Part shown: positions 16,245-23,858 of the stretch, piece after piece
How the letters are laid out: each line of letters starts with the position of its first letter
How positions within the stretch are numbered: position 1 is the first letter of the stretch
Assembly: GCA_004843345.1 (NCBI GenBank)
Contig: CP039460.1
Coordinates: 918,921 to 982,920 of the forward strand
DNA from: Acetobacteraceae bacterium
GTDB lineage: Bacteria > Pseudomonadota > Alphaproteobacteria > Acetobacterales > Acetobacteraceae
DNA: 64,000 bases
Reading direction: 5' to 3'
The notes under the pieces: model-generated
The model's database searches: none
What the model saw: only the letters and a program-made list of their open reading frames with translations
What the model was told of the DNA's origin: nothing
Program-made: the position numbers and the translations under genes

Positions 16245-18029
16245 ATGAAAATTACTCAAAAAACTCAAAACTTTCCCATTCTCTGGGCCAGTAACCCCGA
16301 TTATGGAACACTTTCCCCTATTCCAAAAGATGATCCTGCCGATGGCAGCGCTTCCCTTGTCAAAGGCTTTCCAAAGGCCACAATGACACCGCTTGCCGCA
16401 GGGGGAAAACCACCTCGGGGAGATCAATTTAACGGTATTTTAAATGCCCTTTCCGCCTCTGCCCAAACCGCAGAGACAGGACTTATTCCGCAATGGAACA
16501 AGGAATTTGCGCAATCGATTGGGGGCTATCCTGCCACAGCAATCGTGATTTCCAATGCGCTCCCGCCCAATCTTCTGGTTTCCACCAAAGACGATAATTT
16601 AGACAATCCCTTTGATCCTAATCAGACAAGCTGGGTGAGCCTTAAAAAAGGCCTTCAACCAGCAGGCAACTATGCCTACACCAACGCAATGGATGCCCCT
16701 CCTGATGAAAGCGGCAATGTTGGCCTTGCATGGATTGGGCTCAGCAAAAATGATGCAACGGCCCGTATTCTCGCAACCGACAAAGAGGGCGATATTGTCA
16801 CCGCAGCGAACTTATCTGATTTAAACAATTATCAGCCCAAAGGTGCTTATCCCATCACAAATGCGGATATTAAAAAGCCCGATGAAAATAACAATATCGG
16901 CATTGGCTGGATCGGCGGATGGATTGATAACAAAAACGTCACCCGTGTCCGAGCAACCGATGGCATTGAAGGGGTTGTCGCAACCTGTGCCAATTTAGAT
17001 GACTTAACCAATCTCCAGCCAAAAGGAAATTATGCAGGCACATTTGACCCTAATGCAGACATCAATGCCAATAAGCAAGTTGGCCTATCTTGGATTGGTG
17101 GCTGGAGTGGTTCACCAGATGGTGCATGGAGAATCCAAGCGACACTCGGAAAAGGAGGGAATAACCAAAACCTTATCCTTGCAAATAAAGCCGACTTGGA
17201 CGCTTATCAGCCCAAAGGCTTTTACACACCAACTTTTGACCCAACCACTCAACGCAACGAGAATAAACAGGTAGGCATTGCCAATTTCTGCTCTTGGAAC
17301 GGTTCAGATGATGGAAAAGACAGGCTTCAAGTCACTCTTGGGAGTGGTGGTGATAAGCAATCTTATGTATCTGCTCGTATAGATGATTTGAACAATTACC
17401 AGCCTAAAGGAAATTACACGCCGACACTCAATCCAAGTCTTACCGCAGATGAAACTGGTAATCTTGGTCTAACGCTTATTTGTCTAAACACGAATAAAGA
17501 AAATCCGCAACTTGTCGTCAATACAGGCAGCGGAGATGGGAATAAAAGTTATGCGTTTCCCTCTTTTAAAGATCTAAGCAGCTACCAGCCTGTTGGCAAT
17601 TATGTTCCCACAAATGCGCCCAACTCATCGGCTGATGAGAATGGTAATTCGGGGCTTAACTGGTTTGGCTATCATACCGTCAATGGAAAAACAAACCTTC
17701 TCGCCGCTGGCGGAAGTGGATCTGGAAATTTAGTCGAAACTATTCCGTCTTTTGATGATTTATCCTCGTACGCAAAACTTCCGAATGGACAAACCAATAA
17801 GCTTATTCAAAGCGGAACAGAAGCATACACAGTGGGAACAGATGTTGGACAGTGGATTGCATTCCCTACAGCTTTTTCAGGCGTACCTGATGTTACTGCC
17901 ACAGAAATAGATACATCTGACGCTTCAAGAGATACGGTTCGCATTTATGGAATCACAACAACGGGTTTTTATGTCGCCGCTGATGGCGCTCCGCAATCAA
18001 TATGCTGGATGGCAATAGGAGAAATTTAA
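16245..18029 (+). CDS. Phage tail fibre with six tandem repeats
   Basis: 594 residues, with AAGGAAC before the ATG. Residues 1-135 are an attachment domain, with a FP.ATMTPLA..GKPPRGDQFN pattern typical of phage fibre N-termini. Then come six repeats of roughly 59-64 residues, each opening with a QPKGNY-like motif; they begin near bases 16653, 16830, 17013, 17205, 17397 and 17583. Within each repeat come DE.GN.G and LAWIG-like strands. The tail (about 515-594) is a separate beta domain ending in ICWMAIGEI and may be the receptor-binding tip. The repeats probably form a trimeric shaft. Fibre length could change by repeat gain or loss. Confidence 0.8.
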   Translation: MKITQKTQNFPILWASNPDYGTLSPIPKDDPADGSASLVKGFPKATMTPLAAGGKPPRGDQFNGILNALSASAQTAETGLIPQWNKEFAQSIGGYPATAIVISNALPPNLLVSTKDDNLDNPFDPNQTSWVSLKKGLQPAGNYAYTNAMDAPPDESGNVGLAWIGLSKNDATARILATDKEGDIVTAANLSDLNNYQPKGAYPITNADIKKPDENNNIGIGWIGGWIDNKNVTRVRATDGIEGVVATCANLDDLTNLQPKGNYAGTFDPNADINANKQVGLSWIGGWSGSPDGAWRIQATLGKGGNNQNLILANKADLDAYQPKGFYTPTFDPTTQRNENKQVGIANFCSWNGSDDGKDRLQVTLGSGGDKQSYVSARIDDLNNYQPKGNYTPTLNPSLTADETGNLGLTLICLNTNKENPQLVVNTGSGDGNKSYAFPSFKDLSSYQPVGNYVPTNAPNSSADENGNSGLNWFGYHTVNGKTNLLAAGGSGSGNLVETIPSFDDLSSYAKLPNGQTNKLIQSGTEAYTVGTDVGQWIAFPTAFSGVPDVTATEIDTSDASRDTVRIYGITTTGFYVAADGAPQSICWMAIGEI

Positions 18030-18030
18030 G

Positions 18031-18663
18031 ATGAACAAAGAAGAAAAACAAATCATTCAAGGTGGCGAAAAAATTGTTGTTCCGTCACCAGAAAAAACAA
18101 CGATTGAATCACCCTTAATTACGCAGCCTAAAGATCTGCGGCAATATAAATATTTTGGAAAAAGGGCTCAGACAGACAGTGCTGGGAATAGTTTAGTTTT
18201 ACCAAACCACCTCATGGTCATTGATAAAGATGGAAATTCTGTCTCTCTTGATGCAAATGAGATTCCTATCCCTGTAACGACACAGGAAGAGCTTCGTGAA
18301 TTTATGGCGAAAGCGCCTTATTTCGATAAGAATGGTGCTTTGCAATATGGCTATAAAGCCCCAGCCCCAACGCAGAATGAGCAGATTATGGCGGCTTTTG
18401 ATGCGTATATTAAGCATCAGCCCATTATCAGTGGTCTTGGCATGACCAATTCTCCTGATTCAATTAAATGGGCGCAAAGTGTTTATGATGCCTCTAATCC
18501 ACAAGCACAGACACAATCTACGACCCCTGCCAGCGCTTCACCTCAAAAAGTGAATGCCATGGTTTTAGCGGTTGTGCCTGAAATAAACCTACCAATGCCG
18601 CCTGCCAATCTGCCACTCGATGAAATTGGCAATCCTTTCGGCCCTTGGTATATGCCTCTCTAA
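18031..18663 (+). CDS. Tail fibre partner or assembly-like protein
   Basis: 210 residues, starting one base after the fibre stop. The sequence has a charged N-terminus, a strand block with VIDKDGNSVSLDANEIPIPV, a segment rich in Ala/Gln/Thr (about 150-170) and a proline-rich end (NLPMPPANLP, GPWYMPL). No diagnostic motif is recognised. Position directly behind the fibre suggests a fibre assembly chaperone or a second fibre component. Confidence 0.5.
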   Translation: MNKEEKQIIQGGEKIVVPSPEKTTIESPLITQPKDLRQYKYFGKRAQTDSAGNSLVLPNHLMVIDKDGNSVSLDANEIPIPVTTQEELREFMAKAPYFDKNGALQYGYKAPAPTQNEQIMAAFDAYIKHQPIISGLGMTNSPDSIKWAQSVYDASNPQAQTQSTTPASASPQKVNAMVLAVVPEINLPMPPANLPLDEIGNPFGPWYMPL

Positions 18664-18690
18664 GCAAAAGCCTCCCTTTATAGCAGATCA

Positions 18691-19269
18691 CTATTGCGGA
18701 ATGTAATCCTCTGGATGTTTCTGCGCAAAAACACTGCTATCTTTGGGAGGTTTTGCCAAAAGATCCTCTTCACTACCAATTTCTGTAATCTGGAATTTAT
18801 CAGCAGGAATGGCCTGTTCAAGCGCAATATTTTGAAGGGCACTCTCTACCGTGACTTTCCACATGCAGGAACGATACTCTTTTTTCAAAGGGGATAATTC
18901 GGTTGCGGCAATGATAGAGGTGGTGGGAATACTGATAAGGTTCGGCAAGCCTATCAAAACCAGCCCAATATTACGGGAATTCATTGGGTCTTTATCTGCA
19001 ACTTCATCCTTGTCGTTAATGCGGGCGTAAATCAATTCCTTTTTTTGCGCTTTTGTTAATGATTTACTTTTAAAAAGCGGTTTAAGATTTTTCTCGCTCA
19101 CAATCCTATTGGCCCAGGGGACAAGCCTTGTCCCCTTGGTTTTATAGCACTGGCTGGCACTTTCCCGCTGCACATCTGGCACAAAAACCCATGTCTGAAC
19201 AGCACGTTCACAGCCCCCTAAAAAGGACAATAACGCTAAAGAAAGCCCAATTTTATTTATGACCTTCAT
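18691..19269 (-). CDS. Lipoprotein of the WANLIQS-like family, copy 1
   Basis: Starts at ATG 19269, which places a lipobox (SFLGGC) about 20 residues in; a start at 19314 would spoil the signal peptide. After the lipid-anchored Cys comes VQTWVFVPDV, then QCYKTKGTRLVPWANRIVSE and later LISIPTTSIIAATEL. The same landmarks recur in the two genes that precede it, so the three are tandem paralogues. It has a longer C-terminus than the others. The start overlaps the stop of the upstream copy by 17 bases. Function unknown; membrane-anchored and likely facing the periplasm. Confidence 0.7.
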   Translation of the reverse strand: MKVINKIGLSLALLSFLGGCERAVQTWVFVPDVQRESASQCYKTKGTRLVPWANRIVSEKNLKPLFKSKSLTKAQKKELIYARINDKDEVADKDPMNSRNIGLVLIGLPNLISIPTTSIIAATELSPLKKEYRSCMWKVTVESALQNIALEQAIPADKFQITEIGSEEDLLAKPPKDSSVFAQKHPEDYIPQ

Positions 19270-19714
19270 CTTCAGATAAAATCTTTTCAATCGCTGGCTC
19301 TGGGGGTTTTTCACAGGCTTGGGTTTCTTTTTTTAGTCCTGGCAGTTCTGTTGCCGAAATCATAGAGGTAATAGGAAGGCTAAGGATATTTTGAACCGCC
19401 AGTGTCAAATCTGGCATTGGCTCGTTATTCTCCCCCCAACCAGGCGCAATATTACTGTAAATCAGGGCTTTTTTCTGCTCTTTTTTAAGGTTAAAGCGCT
19501 TCACCTCATCCTTTGTCTCTTTTTGACTCTGAATCAAATTACCCCACGTCACCATTTTAAGGCCGTGTAACTTATAGCATTCGGTTTTGGGATCGACCTC
19601 AACTCTTGGCACGACAAACCAAGTGCGGAAACCATTACTACAAGCGCCAAGCAGCAAACACGACATCACACTCAGAAGCAGTCTCTGTTTCAAGGTTTTT
19701 TCCCTCTGTTTCAC
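19253..19714 (-). CDS. Lipoprotein of the WANLIQS-like family, copy 2
   Basis: 153 residues. The signal peptide QRLLLSVMSCLLLGAC has a clear lipobox (LGAC). The mature part carries TWFVVPRVEV, ECYKLHGLKMVTWGNLIQSQ, a KKEQKKALIYSNI segment and LSLPITSMISATELPGL, in the same order as its two neighbours. Probably an envelope lipoprotein encoded as a moron. Middle gene of a minus-strand trio between the tail-fibre and lysis modules. Confidence 0.72.
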   Translation of the reverse strand: MKQREKTLKQRLLLSVMSCLLLGACSNGFRTWFVVPRVEVDPKTECYKLHGLKMVTWGNLIQSQKETKDEVKRFNLKKEQKKALIYSNIAPGWGENNEPMPDLTLAVQNILSLPITSMISATELPGLKKETQACEKPPEPAIEKILSEDEGHK

Positions 19715-19771
19715 TATATTATCCTTATTGTCTTCTTAGCATAAGCTTTGCAAAACAAAACGATCCCTTCC

Positions 19772-20266
19772 TCACTCCAGCGCTGATTGTGCTTTTAGCG
19801 CTTCAATTACTTCCTCAGAGGGAGTTTCCACATTGGCTTCCTGCTCTTTTTTAAGACATTTTGCCCGCTCATGTTCCAAGCTCAGTTCGGTCGTTGCTGC
19901 AATCATAGCTGAAATAGGGATACTGAAAATATTTTGAATGCCGCCAAAAACTTCCCAAATCGGGTCTTTATCTTCTAGGAAACCCTTTGGGATATTCGCA
20001 TAAATACGCTCATTTTTTTGGGCTGTGTTCATATGAAACTGCTCGATAACTGGCTTTTGCTCCCGATGGCTTTGAATCAAATTCGCCCAGCGGATCATTT
20101 TTAAGCCCCCAATCTTATAGCAATTCCCTGACTCTTCTTGCGTCACTTTTGGCACGAAAATATGAGTCTGCACGCCCTCATCATGCTCACAGCCTGCAAA
20201 AAGCAGCGACAAGCACAAGAGCGAGAGGGGCGCTAAAAGGCATTTATATATTTGAAGTTTCAGCAC
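19772..20266 (-). CDS. Lipoprotein of the WANLIQS-like family, copy 3
   Basis: 164 residues with lipobox LLFAGC. Family landmarks are THIFVPKVTQ, NCYKIGGLKMIRWANLIQSH, NERIYANIPKG and FSIPISAMIAATTELSLE. The C-terminus is acidic and short. It is the first gene of the minus-strand trio and diverges from the plus-strand lysis genes. No function can be assigned. A role in the envelope of the lysogen, for example blocking superinfection, is an inference from the gene's place among tail and lysis genes. Confidence 0.72.
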   Translation of the reverse strand: MLKLQIYKCLLAPLSLLCLSLLFAGCEHDEGVQTHIFVPKVTQEESGNCYKIGGLKMIRWANLIQSHREQKPVIEQFHMNTAQKNERIYANIPKGFLEDKDPIWEVFGGIQNIFSIPISAMIAATTELSLEHERAKCLKKEQEANVETPSEEVIEALKAQSALE

Positions 20267-20408
20267 CTGATATCCGTTTTATCTCTTTTTTAAAGGACTA
20301 GGGAAAAATCCTATCAGAAAAAAAGCCAAGAGAAAAAGAGACTTTCTTAAAAAAGAGTCATTTACACAACACCGCCTTTCCAGCGGCATTTTTATTTAGG
20401 ACATTTTA

Positions 20409-20528
20409 ATGACATATTTAAAAAACTATTCCCTTCTTCGTAAAGAAGAAGCCCCCCTTATACCCCATCATAAAGCGCCTAAAAACGCTTTTGTTCCATC
20501 TTGTCTGTTCGAGGTGAAACATGATTGA
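20409..20528 (+). CDS. Small protein overlapping the start of the next gene
   Basis: 39 codons from ATG 20409, with AGGA at the usual distance, to TGA 20526-20528. The stop lies inside the first codons of the next gene (ATG 20521), an overlap typical of translational coupling. The peptide is basic with no membrane segment (TYLKNYSLLRKEEAPLIPHH). No homologue is recognised. It may be a genuine small phage gene or a leader peptide. Confidence 0.45.
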   Translation: MTYLKNYSLLRKEEAPLIPHHKAPKNAFVPSCLFEVKHD

Positions 20529-20781
20529 TGCCCGACTAAGCCAACTTGAAACAAAAATAGAGGCTTATCAAAAACAAAACTCAGAGCGTTTCAACCGTGT
20601 TTGTGAAAACCAGCGCAGAACAGATCAAAGCCTCCAGCAGCTTTTAGGTCTTTTTAACGGGATTAAAAAAGCCATCTGGGGCGCTGGCGCATTGGCTGGC
20701 ACGGTGGGAGGCGGATTATTTGCCTATTTTCCGCAATTTATCCACTTTCTCAATCACGTTCTCAATGATTTCCCCTCTTAA
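20521..20781 (+). CDS. Small holin-like or lysis-module membrane protein
   Basis: 86 residues. The first half is a coiled-coil-like helix (LSQLETKIEAYQKQNSERFN). The second half has one hydrophobic segment (AIWGAGALAGTVGGGLFAYF). A single transmembrane span with a charged N-terminus next to a transglycosylase gene suggests a lysis-related membrane protein. Membership of a named holin class is not certain. Confidence 0.55.
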   Translation: MIDARLSQLETKIEAYQKQNSERFNRVCENQRRTDQSLQQLLGLFNGIKKAIWGAGALAGTVGGGLFAYFPQFIHFLNHVLNDFPS

Positions 20782-20805
20782 AATCTTTCAAATTTTATCC
20801 AACCC

Positions 20806-20830
20806 AACCGCCTTTAAGGGCGGTTTTTTT
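20806..20830 (+). terminator. Terminator-like hairpin before the transglycosylase
   Basis: Stem AACCGCC..GGCGGTT with a following T run, 25 bases past the stop of the small membrane protein gene. Confidence 0.7.
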
Positions 20831-20853
20831 ATGCAAAAAGGAAACCCTTCTCT

Positions 20854-21327
20854 ATGACAGGTTTAGACCTCACACAATTTAAAAATCTTATTATCCGCCC
20901 CGCTTTGGACTGTCTTAGACTTCAAAGCGAAGCTGCCGTTAACCTCGTCACCGCAACAGCACTTGTCGAAAGCAGCCTTTGCTATCTCCAGCAGATGGAA
21001 GATGGCCCTGCCATCGGGCTTTTTCAAATGGAACCTCGGACGCATGATGATTTGTACGAAAATTTTTTAAACTTCCGTCCTGATCTCCTGCAAAAAATGC
21101 AGCTCATTGCAGGCTGTTCCAAGCCAAGTGCCATCGAGATGATTCATAATCTTCTCTACGCTGCGGCAATGTGCCGTCTCTGTTATTTGCGTGCCAAGGA
21201 CCCTCTACCAGAGGCCTCTGATGCGCTGGCTTTAGCGGTTTATCACAAAGTTCACTATAACACCATTGCTGGTAAAGCTGATATTAAACGCAACCTTCCT
21301 CTCTTTGAGGCAGCTATTCATGCGTAA
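20854..21327 (+). CDS. Phage lytic transglycosylase-like endolysin
   Basis: 157 residues, with AAAAGGAAA before the ATG. The motif ALVESSLCYLQQ supplies the catalytic Glu-Ser pair of the lysozyme-like/transglycosylase fold, followed by PAIGLFQMEPRTHDD, the substrate-binding GLFQ-type element. The C-terminal helices contain YAAAMCRLCYLRA and an ALAVYHKVHYN motif. No signal peptide is present, so export would depend on a holin. It probably cleaves peptidoglycan at the end of the lytic cycle. The next gene overlaps its stop. Confidence 0.75.
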   Translation: MTGLDLTQFKNLIIRPALDCLRLQSEAAVNLVTATALVESSLCYLQQMEDGPAIGLFQMEPRTHDDLYENFLNFRPDLLQKMQLIAGCSKPSAIEMIHNLLYAAAMCRLCYLRAKDPLPEASDALALAVYHKVHYNTIAGKADIKRNLPLFEAAIHA

Positions 21328-21940
21328 CTATCTCTTACAACGGACAAGCATTGTCGGCCTCCTCCTCGTAACCCTTTCCCTTATGGGAATGTATTTCGGC
21401 TTTTTAGATGAAAATTCGGCGCTCTTTCTTCTCATGCTGGGCGCTGGCGGGCTGATTCCAGAAGACAGCCCCTTTGCCCATAAATTGCTCGAAATACTAG
21501 CGCCTTTGCTAGTGCATCAAATCCGGCAAAAATCTTCCCACAAACCAACAAATTTTTTTAACCAAAATTCCTCACTGGCAGGACCGACAGTCGGAAAGCC
21601 AACCTTTTATAACTTTACAATTTTTAGAAAAAATAAGGAAAATCTTATGGAAAATAATTCACTAACCACTCCAACCCCCAATACAATCGAAACGCAGTTA
21701 GAGCAGATTTTAAATAATGCCTTGGGCGATAAACTCTCCGCTGTTCAGAAGGCAAGCCTTCACACAGCTGGAACAGTGACCTCGCTCATTGCAGGCTCTC
21801 TGCTGGAAATGGCTTCTGGCAAAATTGATACGCAGGAACTGCTTGATGGCATTTCCCAAATCAATGCAGGTATTTTACAGCAGGAAGAAGGTCTTAAAGC
21901 GATCTCTCTTGCTTTGAAAAACAAAGCCGCAGCTTCATAA
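21320..21940 (+). CDS. Holin-like membrane protein in one frame with a second small protein
   Basis: The frame opens at ATG 21320, overlapping the transglycosylase stop. Residues 1-60 contain two hydrophobic segments (SIVGLLLVTLSLMGMYFGF and ALFLLMLGAGGLI) like a class II holin. About 60-109 look like translated spacer. At 21647 an ATG with AAGGAAAATCTT in front begins a second, helical protein (ENNSLTTPTPNT to KNKAAAS) with internal TAGTVTSLIAGSLLE. Two genes may have fused by loss of a stop, or the second may be translated from its own start. Both readings are covered here. Confidence 0.6.
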   Translation: MRNYLLQRTSIVGLLLVTLSLMGMYFGFLDENSALFLLMLGAGGLIPEDSPFAHKLLEILAPLLVHQIRQKSSHKPTNFFNQNSSLAGPTVGKPTFYNFTIFRKNKENLMENNSLTTPTPNTIETQLEQILNNALGDKLSAVQKASLHTAGTVTSLIAGSLLEMASGKIDTQELLDGISQINAGILQQEEGLKAISLALKNKAAAS

Positions 21941-21961
21941 TATTTTAATCTGATTCACACC

Positions 21962-21988
21962 AAGCTCCCCTGAAAAGGGGAGCTTTTT
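21962..21988 (+). terminator. Terminator after the holin-like gene
   Basis: Stem AAGCTCCCC..GGGGAGCTT followed by TTT, 22 bases past the stop codon. Confidence 0.8.
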
Positions 21989-22014
21989 CTTTATCTACAC
22001 TCTTAGAGGTATTT

Positions 22015-22251
22015 ATGGGATTTCTTATTGCCCTTTCCGTCCTCCTTCTCATTCTTATTGGAGGACTTTCTACTTTAGCCGTCAGCAGTTTTAACTCTGG
22101 CAAAAAATCAGGCCGTGAAGGCGAAGCGGAGCATGAGCGTGACAACGCTCTCGCCGAAGCCAAAACAGCCCAAAATCTTCTTAATGCCCAAGCGCAAGCG
22201 CCCAAAACACTCGATGAACTCCAATCACAGCTTGAAAAAGGAGATTTCTAA
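22015..22251 (+). CDS. Inner-membrane spanin (Rz-like)
   Basis: 78 residues: one N-terminal transmembrane helix (FLIALSVLLLILIGG) followed by a charged, coiled-coil-prone tail (GEAEHERDNALAEAKTAQNL). This is the architecture of phage i-spanins, which span the periplasm and pair with an outer-membrane lipoprotein. Its stop overlaps the start of the o-spanin gene, the usual arrangement. Spanins disrupt the outer membrane at the end of lysis. Confidence 0.7.
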   Translation: MGFLIALSVLLLILIGGLSTLAVSSFNSGKKSGREGEAEHERDNALAEAKTAQNLLNAQAQAPKTLDELQSQLEKGDF

Positions 22252-22583
22252 TGAAAAAATTCTCTTTTTTAGGCTTAACGCTCCCCTTTATGCTCTTCTT
22301 TTCTGCCTGTGCATCCGCAAAAATAGATTCTGTTTGCCCGCCCCTCATTCCATATAGCTTGGCGCAGCAAAATGGCCTTTCCCAAGAGCTGAAAAGTCAT
22401 CCTGATCTCACGTATGTGCCGCTTTTTTTAGAAGGATATGCTCAAACCAGAGCAGGGCTGAAGGCGCTTATTCCGCCTGCACAACTTGCGGCGATGGCGC
22501 AGAAACAGCAGACGAAACCTCCTGCGAAGCAGAAGACGTTTCCGCTGTGGCAACGCCTGTTGCGGCAACCGCGGCATCTTTAA
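22251..22583 (+). CDS. Outer-membrane spanin lipoprotein (Rz1-like)
   Basis: 110 residues with signal peptide SFLGLTLPFMLFFSAC and a Cys anchor (FSAC/AS). It continues CPPLIPYSLAQQNGLSQEL, a pattern common in Rz1-like proteins of alphaproteobacterial phages, and a helical YVPLFLEGYAQTRAGLKAL segment. The C-terminal 35 residues are low-complexity Lys/Gln/Pro and overlap, on the other strand, the coding end of the nuclease-like gene at 22468. Its start overlaps the i-spanin stop. Confidence 0.7.
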   Translation: MKKFSFLGLTLPFMLFFSACASAKIDSVCPPLIPYSLAQQNGLSQELKSHPDLTYVPLFLEGYAQTRAGLKALIPPAQLAAMAQKQQTKPPAKQKTFPLWQRLLRQPRHL

Positions 22584-23390
22584 GGTCTTTTTCTGCCGCA
22601 TTCTCCGCTTTATCCCTTTCCTCTGTAGATTCAAAGCCAGGGAATGGATTAACCCCAATCACATTTTTCAGCTCATCCCAATCAAGCCAGCGGCATTCCG
22701 CAGGAATCTGGTTTCGACAGGCGATAGCCTTTCCTTTTTTCTGCCGTGGAAGATACATCCCTTTCCAGATATGGGTTGGCACATGAATTTGATCCCAGCC
22801 CAGCGCATTCAAAGCGGCCATATAGGCAACGCCCGTAATGATATAGGCTTCCTCATTTTCCATTACATCTTTTCGGAAAGAATCTTCTATGCTTTTCCAA
22901 GAAAGCGCATGAAAGCGGGGATCTTGGGGAATCGCATTTGTCAGCGCATAGCTCTCAATCCGTGAAGCTAAATCTGGCATATCCTCATGCGGCACAAGCG
23001 GTGCTGGCATAAAAGGCACTTGACGGTAATCGTCTAACTGCGCCCGAGAAGTCACGGGCACACGTTCATCTGGATAAAAACGGGTTCTATCTGGCGGCAG
23101 CTGCGCCGCATGCAAAAGCCCCGTCCGTGTCAGATGCTCTGCACTCCATAAGGAGGAAGTGCGGTCTTCTGAATAACCGAGTGCAAAATGATGCCCGCAG
23201 ATAATATTGACAGAAAGATTGGTTTCAGGGGGTTTATGATCGTAAAAAATCCTGGGCAAGCGAGCTCTTTTGCTTCGCTCTGCGCTTGAAAAGAAAAAAT
23301 ACCGACAAAAGCAGTCAAAAAGGACAAGCCAGCTTTCCACCCAAAAGATTTTTGCAGATGTCCTAATTTTAACTTTTGTACAAAACGCAT
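22468..23390 (-). pseudogene. Secreted DNA/RNA non-specific endonuclease homologue, frameshifted, catalytic residues lost
   Basis: The protein starts at ATG 23390 with a signal peptide (KAGLSFLTAFVGIFSF, cut near QSEA) and continues to ACPGFF. The family body then appears in another frame (YDHKPPE, SLWSAEHLTRTGL). The join is at an A6 run, 23244-23249; one more A would give a 307-residue reading. The body has WSAEHLT, a DYR block, HEDMPD, and SYALTNAIPQDPRF, which match the nuclease family. The DRGHMAPSGDM core is replaced by a PFMPAPLVPHEDM-like sequence and the metal-binding Asn position reads His, so even a restored protein should lack nuclease activity. The C-terminus is a low-complexity Ala/Ser/Gln tail. 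Confidence 0.7.
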
Positions 23391-23428
23391 TTTTCTAAAA
23401 CAACTCTTCCCTATCCTGAAAATCATTC

Positions 23429-23725
23429 CTACTGGAGCAAAGGCTCTACTGTGATTCCGAGCTGTTCTGCCTGCCCGAGAAGATCATCTTTTGCTTCAGT
23501 TGTGTACCAGCCTGTATTCTCACCATGCTCGAAAGCTTTTAGAAAATGAACGAGCTCTTCCATAACAGCCTCTGCCATCATCTTATCTGGAAAGGGAAGA
23601 ACACGGCTCGCCTCAAGATCGATTTTAACAGGCAAAGATTTTGCCTCTGCCAGAGGCTCTTTGCTGATGCCAATTTTCATCAATTCTTTTTCGGCATCTT
23701 TTAAAAAGTAAACATACTCAGACAT
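23429..23725 (-). CDS. Small GIY-YIG (T5orf172/MUG113-like) domain protein
   Basis: 98 residues. YVYFLKDAEKELMKIGISK matches the opening of the GIY-YIG fold (VYF..KIGI), followed by a VKIDLEASRVLPFPD strand pair and an E-x2-H helix (MAEAVMEELVHFLKAFEHGE) with GWY near the end. Single-domain proteins of this kind occur in phages and mobile DNA. The exact catalytic Arg and Glu cannot be fixed by eye. It lies directly upstream of the nuclease-like gene on the same strand. Confidence 0.65.
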   Translation of the reverse strand: MSEYVYFLKDAEKELMKIGISKEPLAEAKSLPVKIDLEASRVLPFPDKMMAEAVMEELVHFLKAFEHGENTGWYTTEAKDDLLGQAEQLGITVEPLLQ

Positions 23726-23858
23726 TGCGCTTAGCCACCCTCCTTACAAACGCCCTGAAACTCAAGGCATTTTCTTCATTCCGCAGCATTTGACAGCCTC
23801 ATCCAACACCACGAGAACATTTCTTACCCCTAATTATGCCACGAAGTTTTTTTTTATT

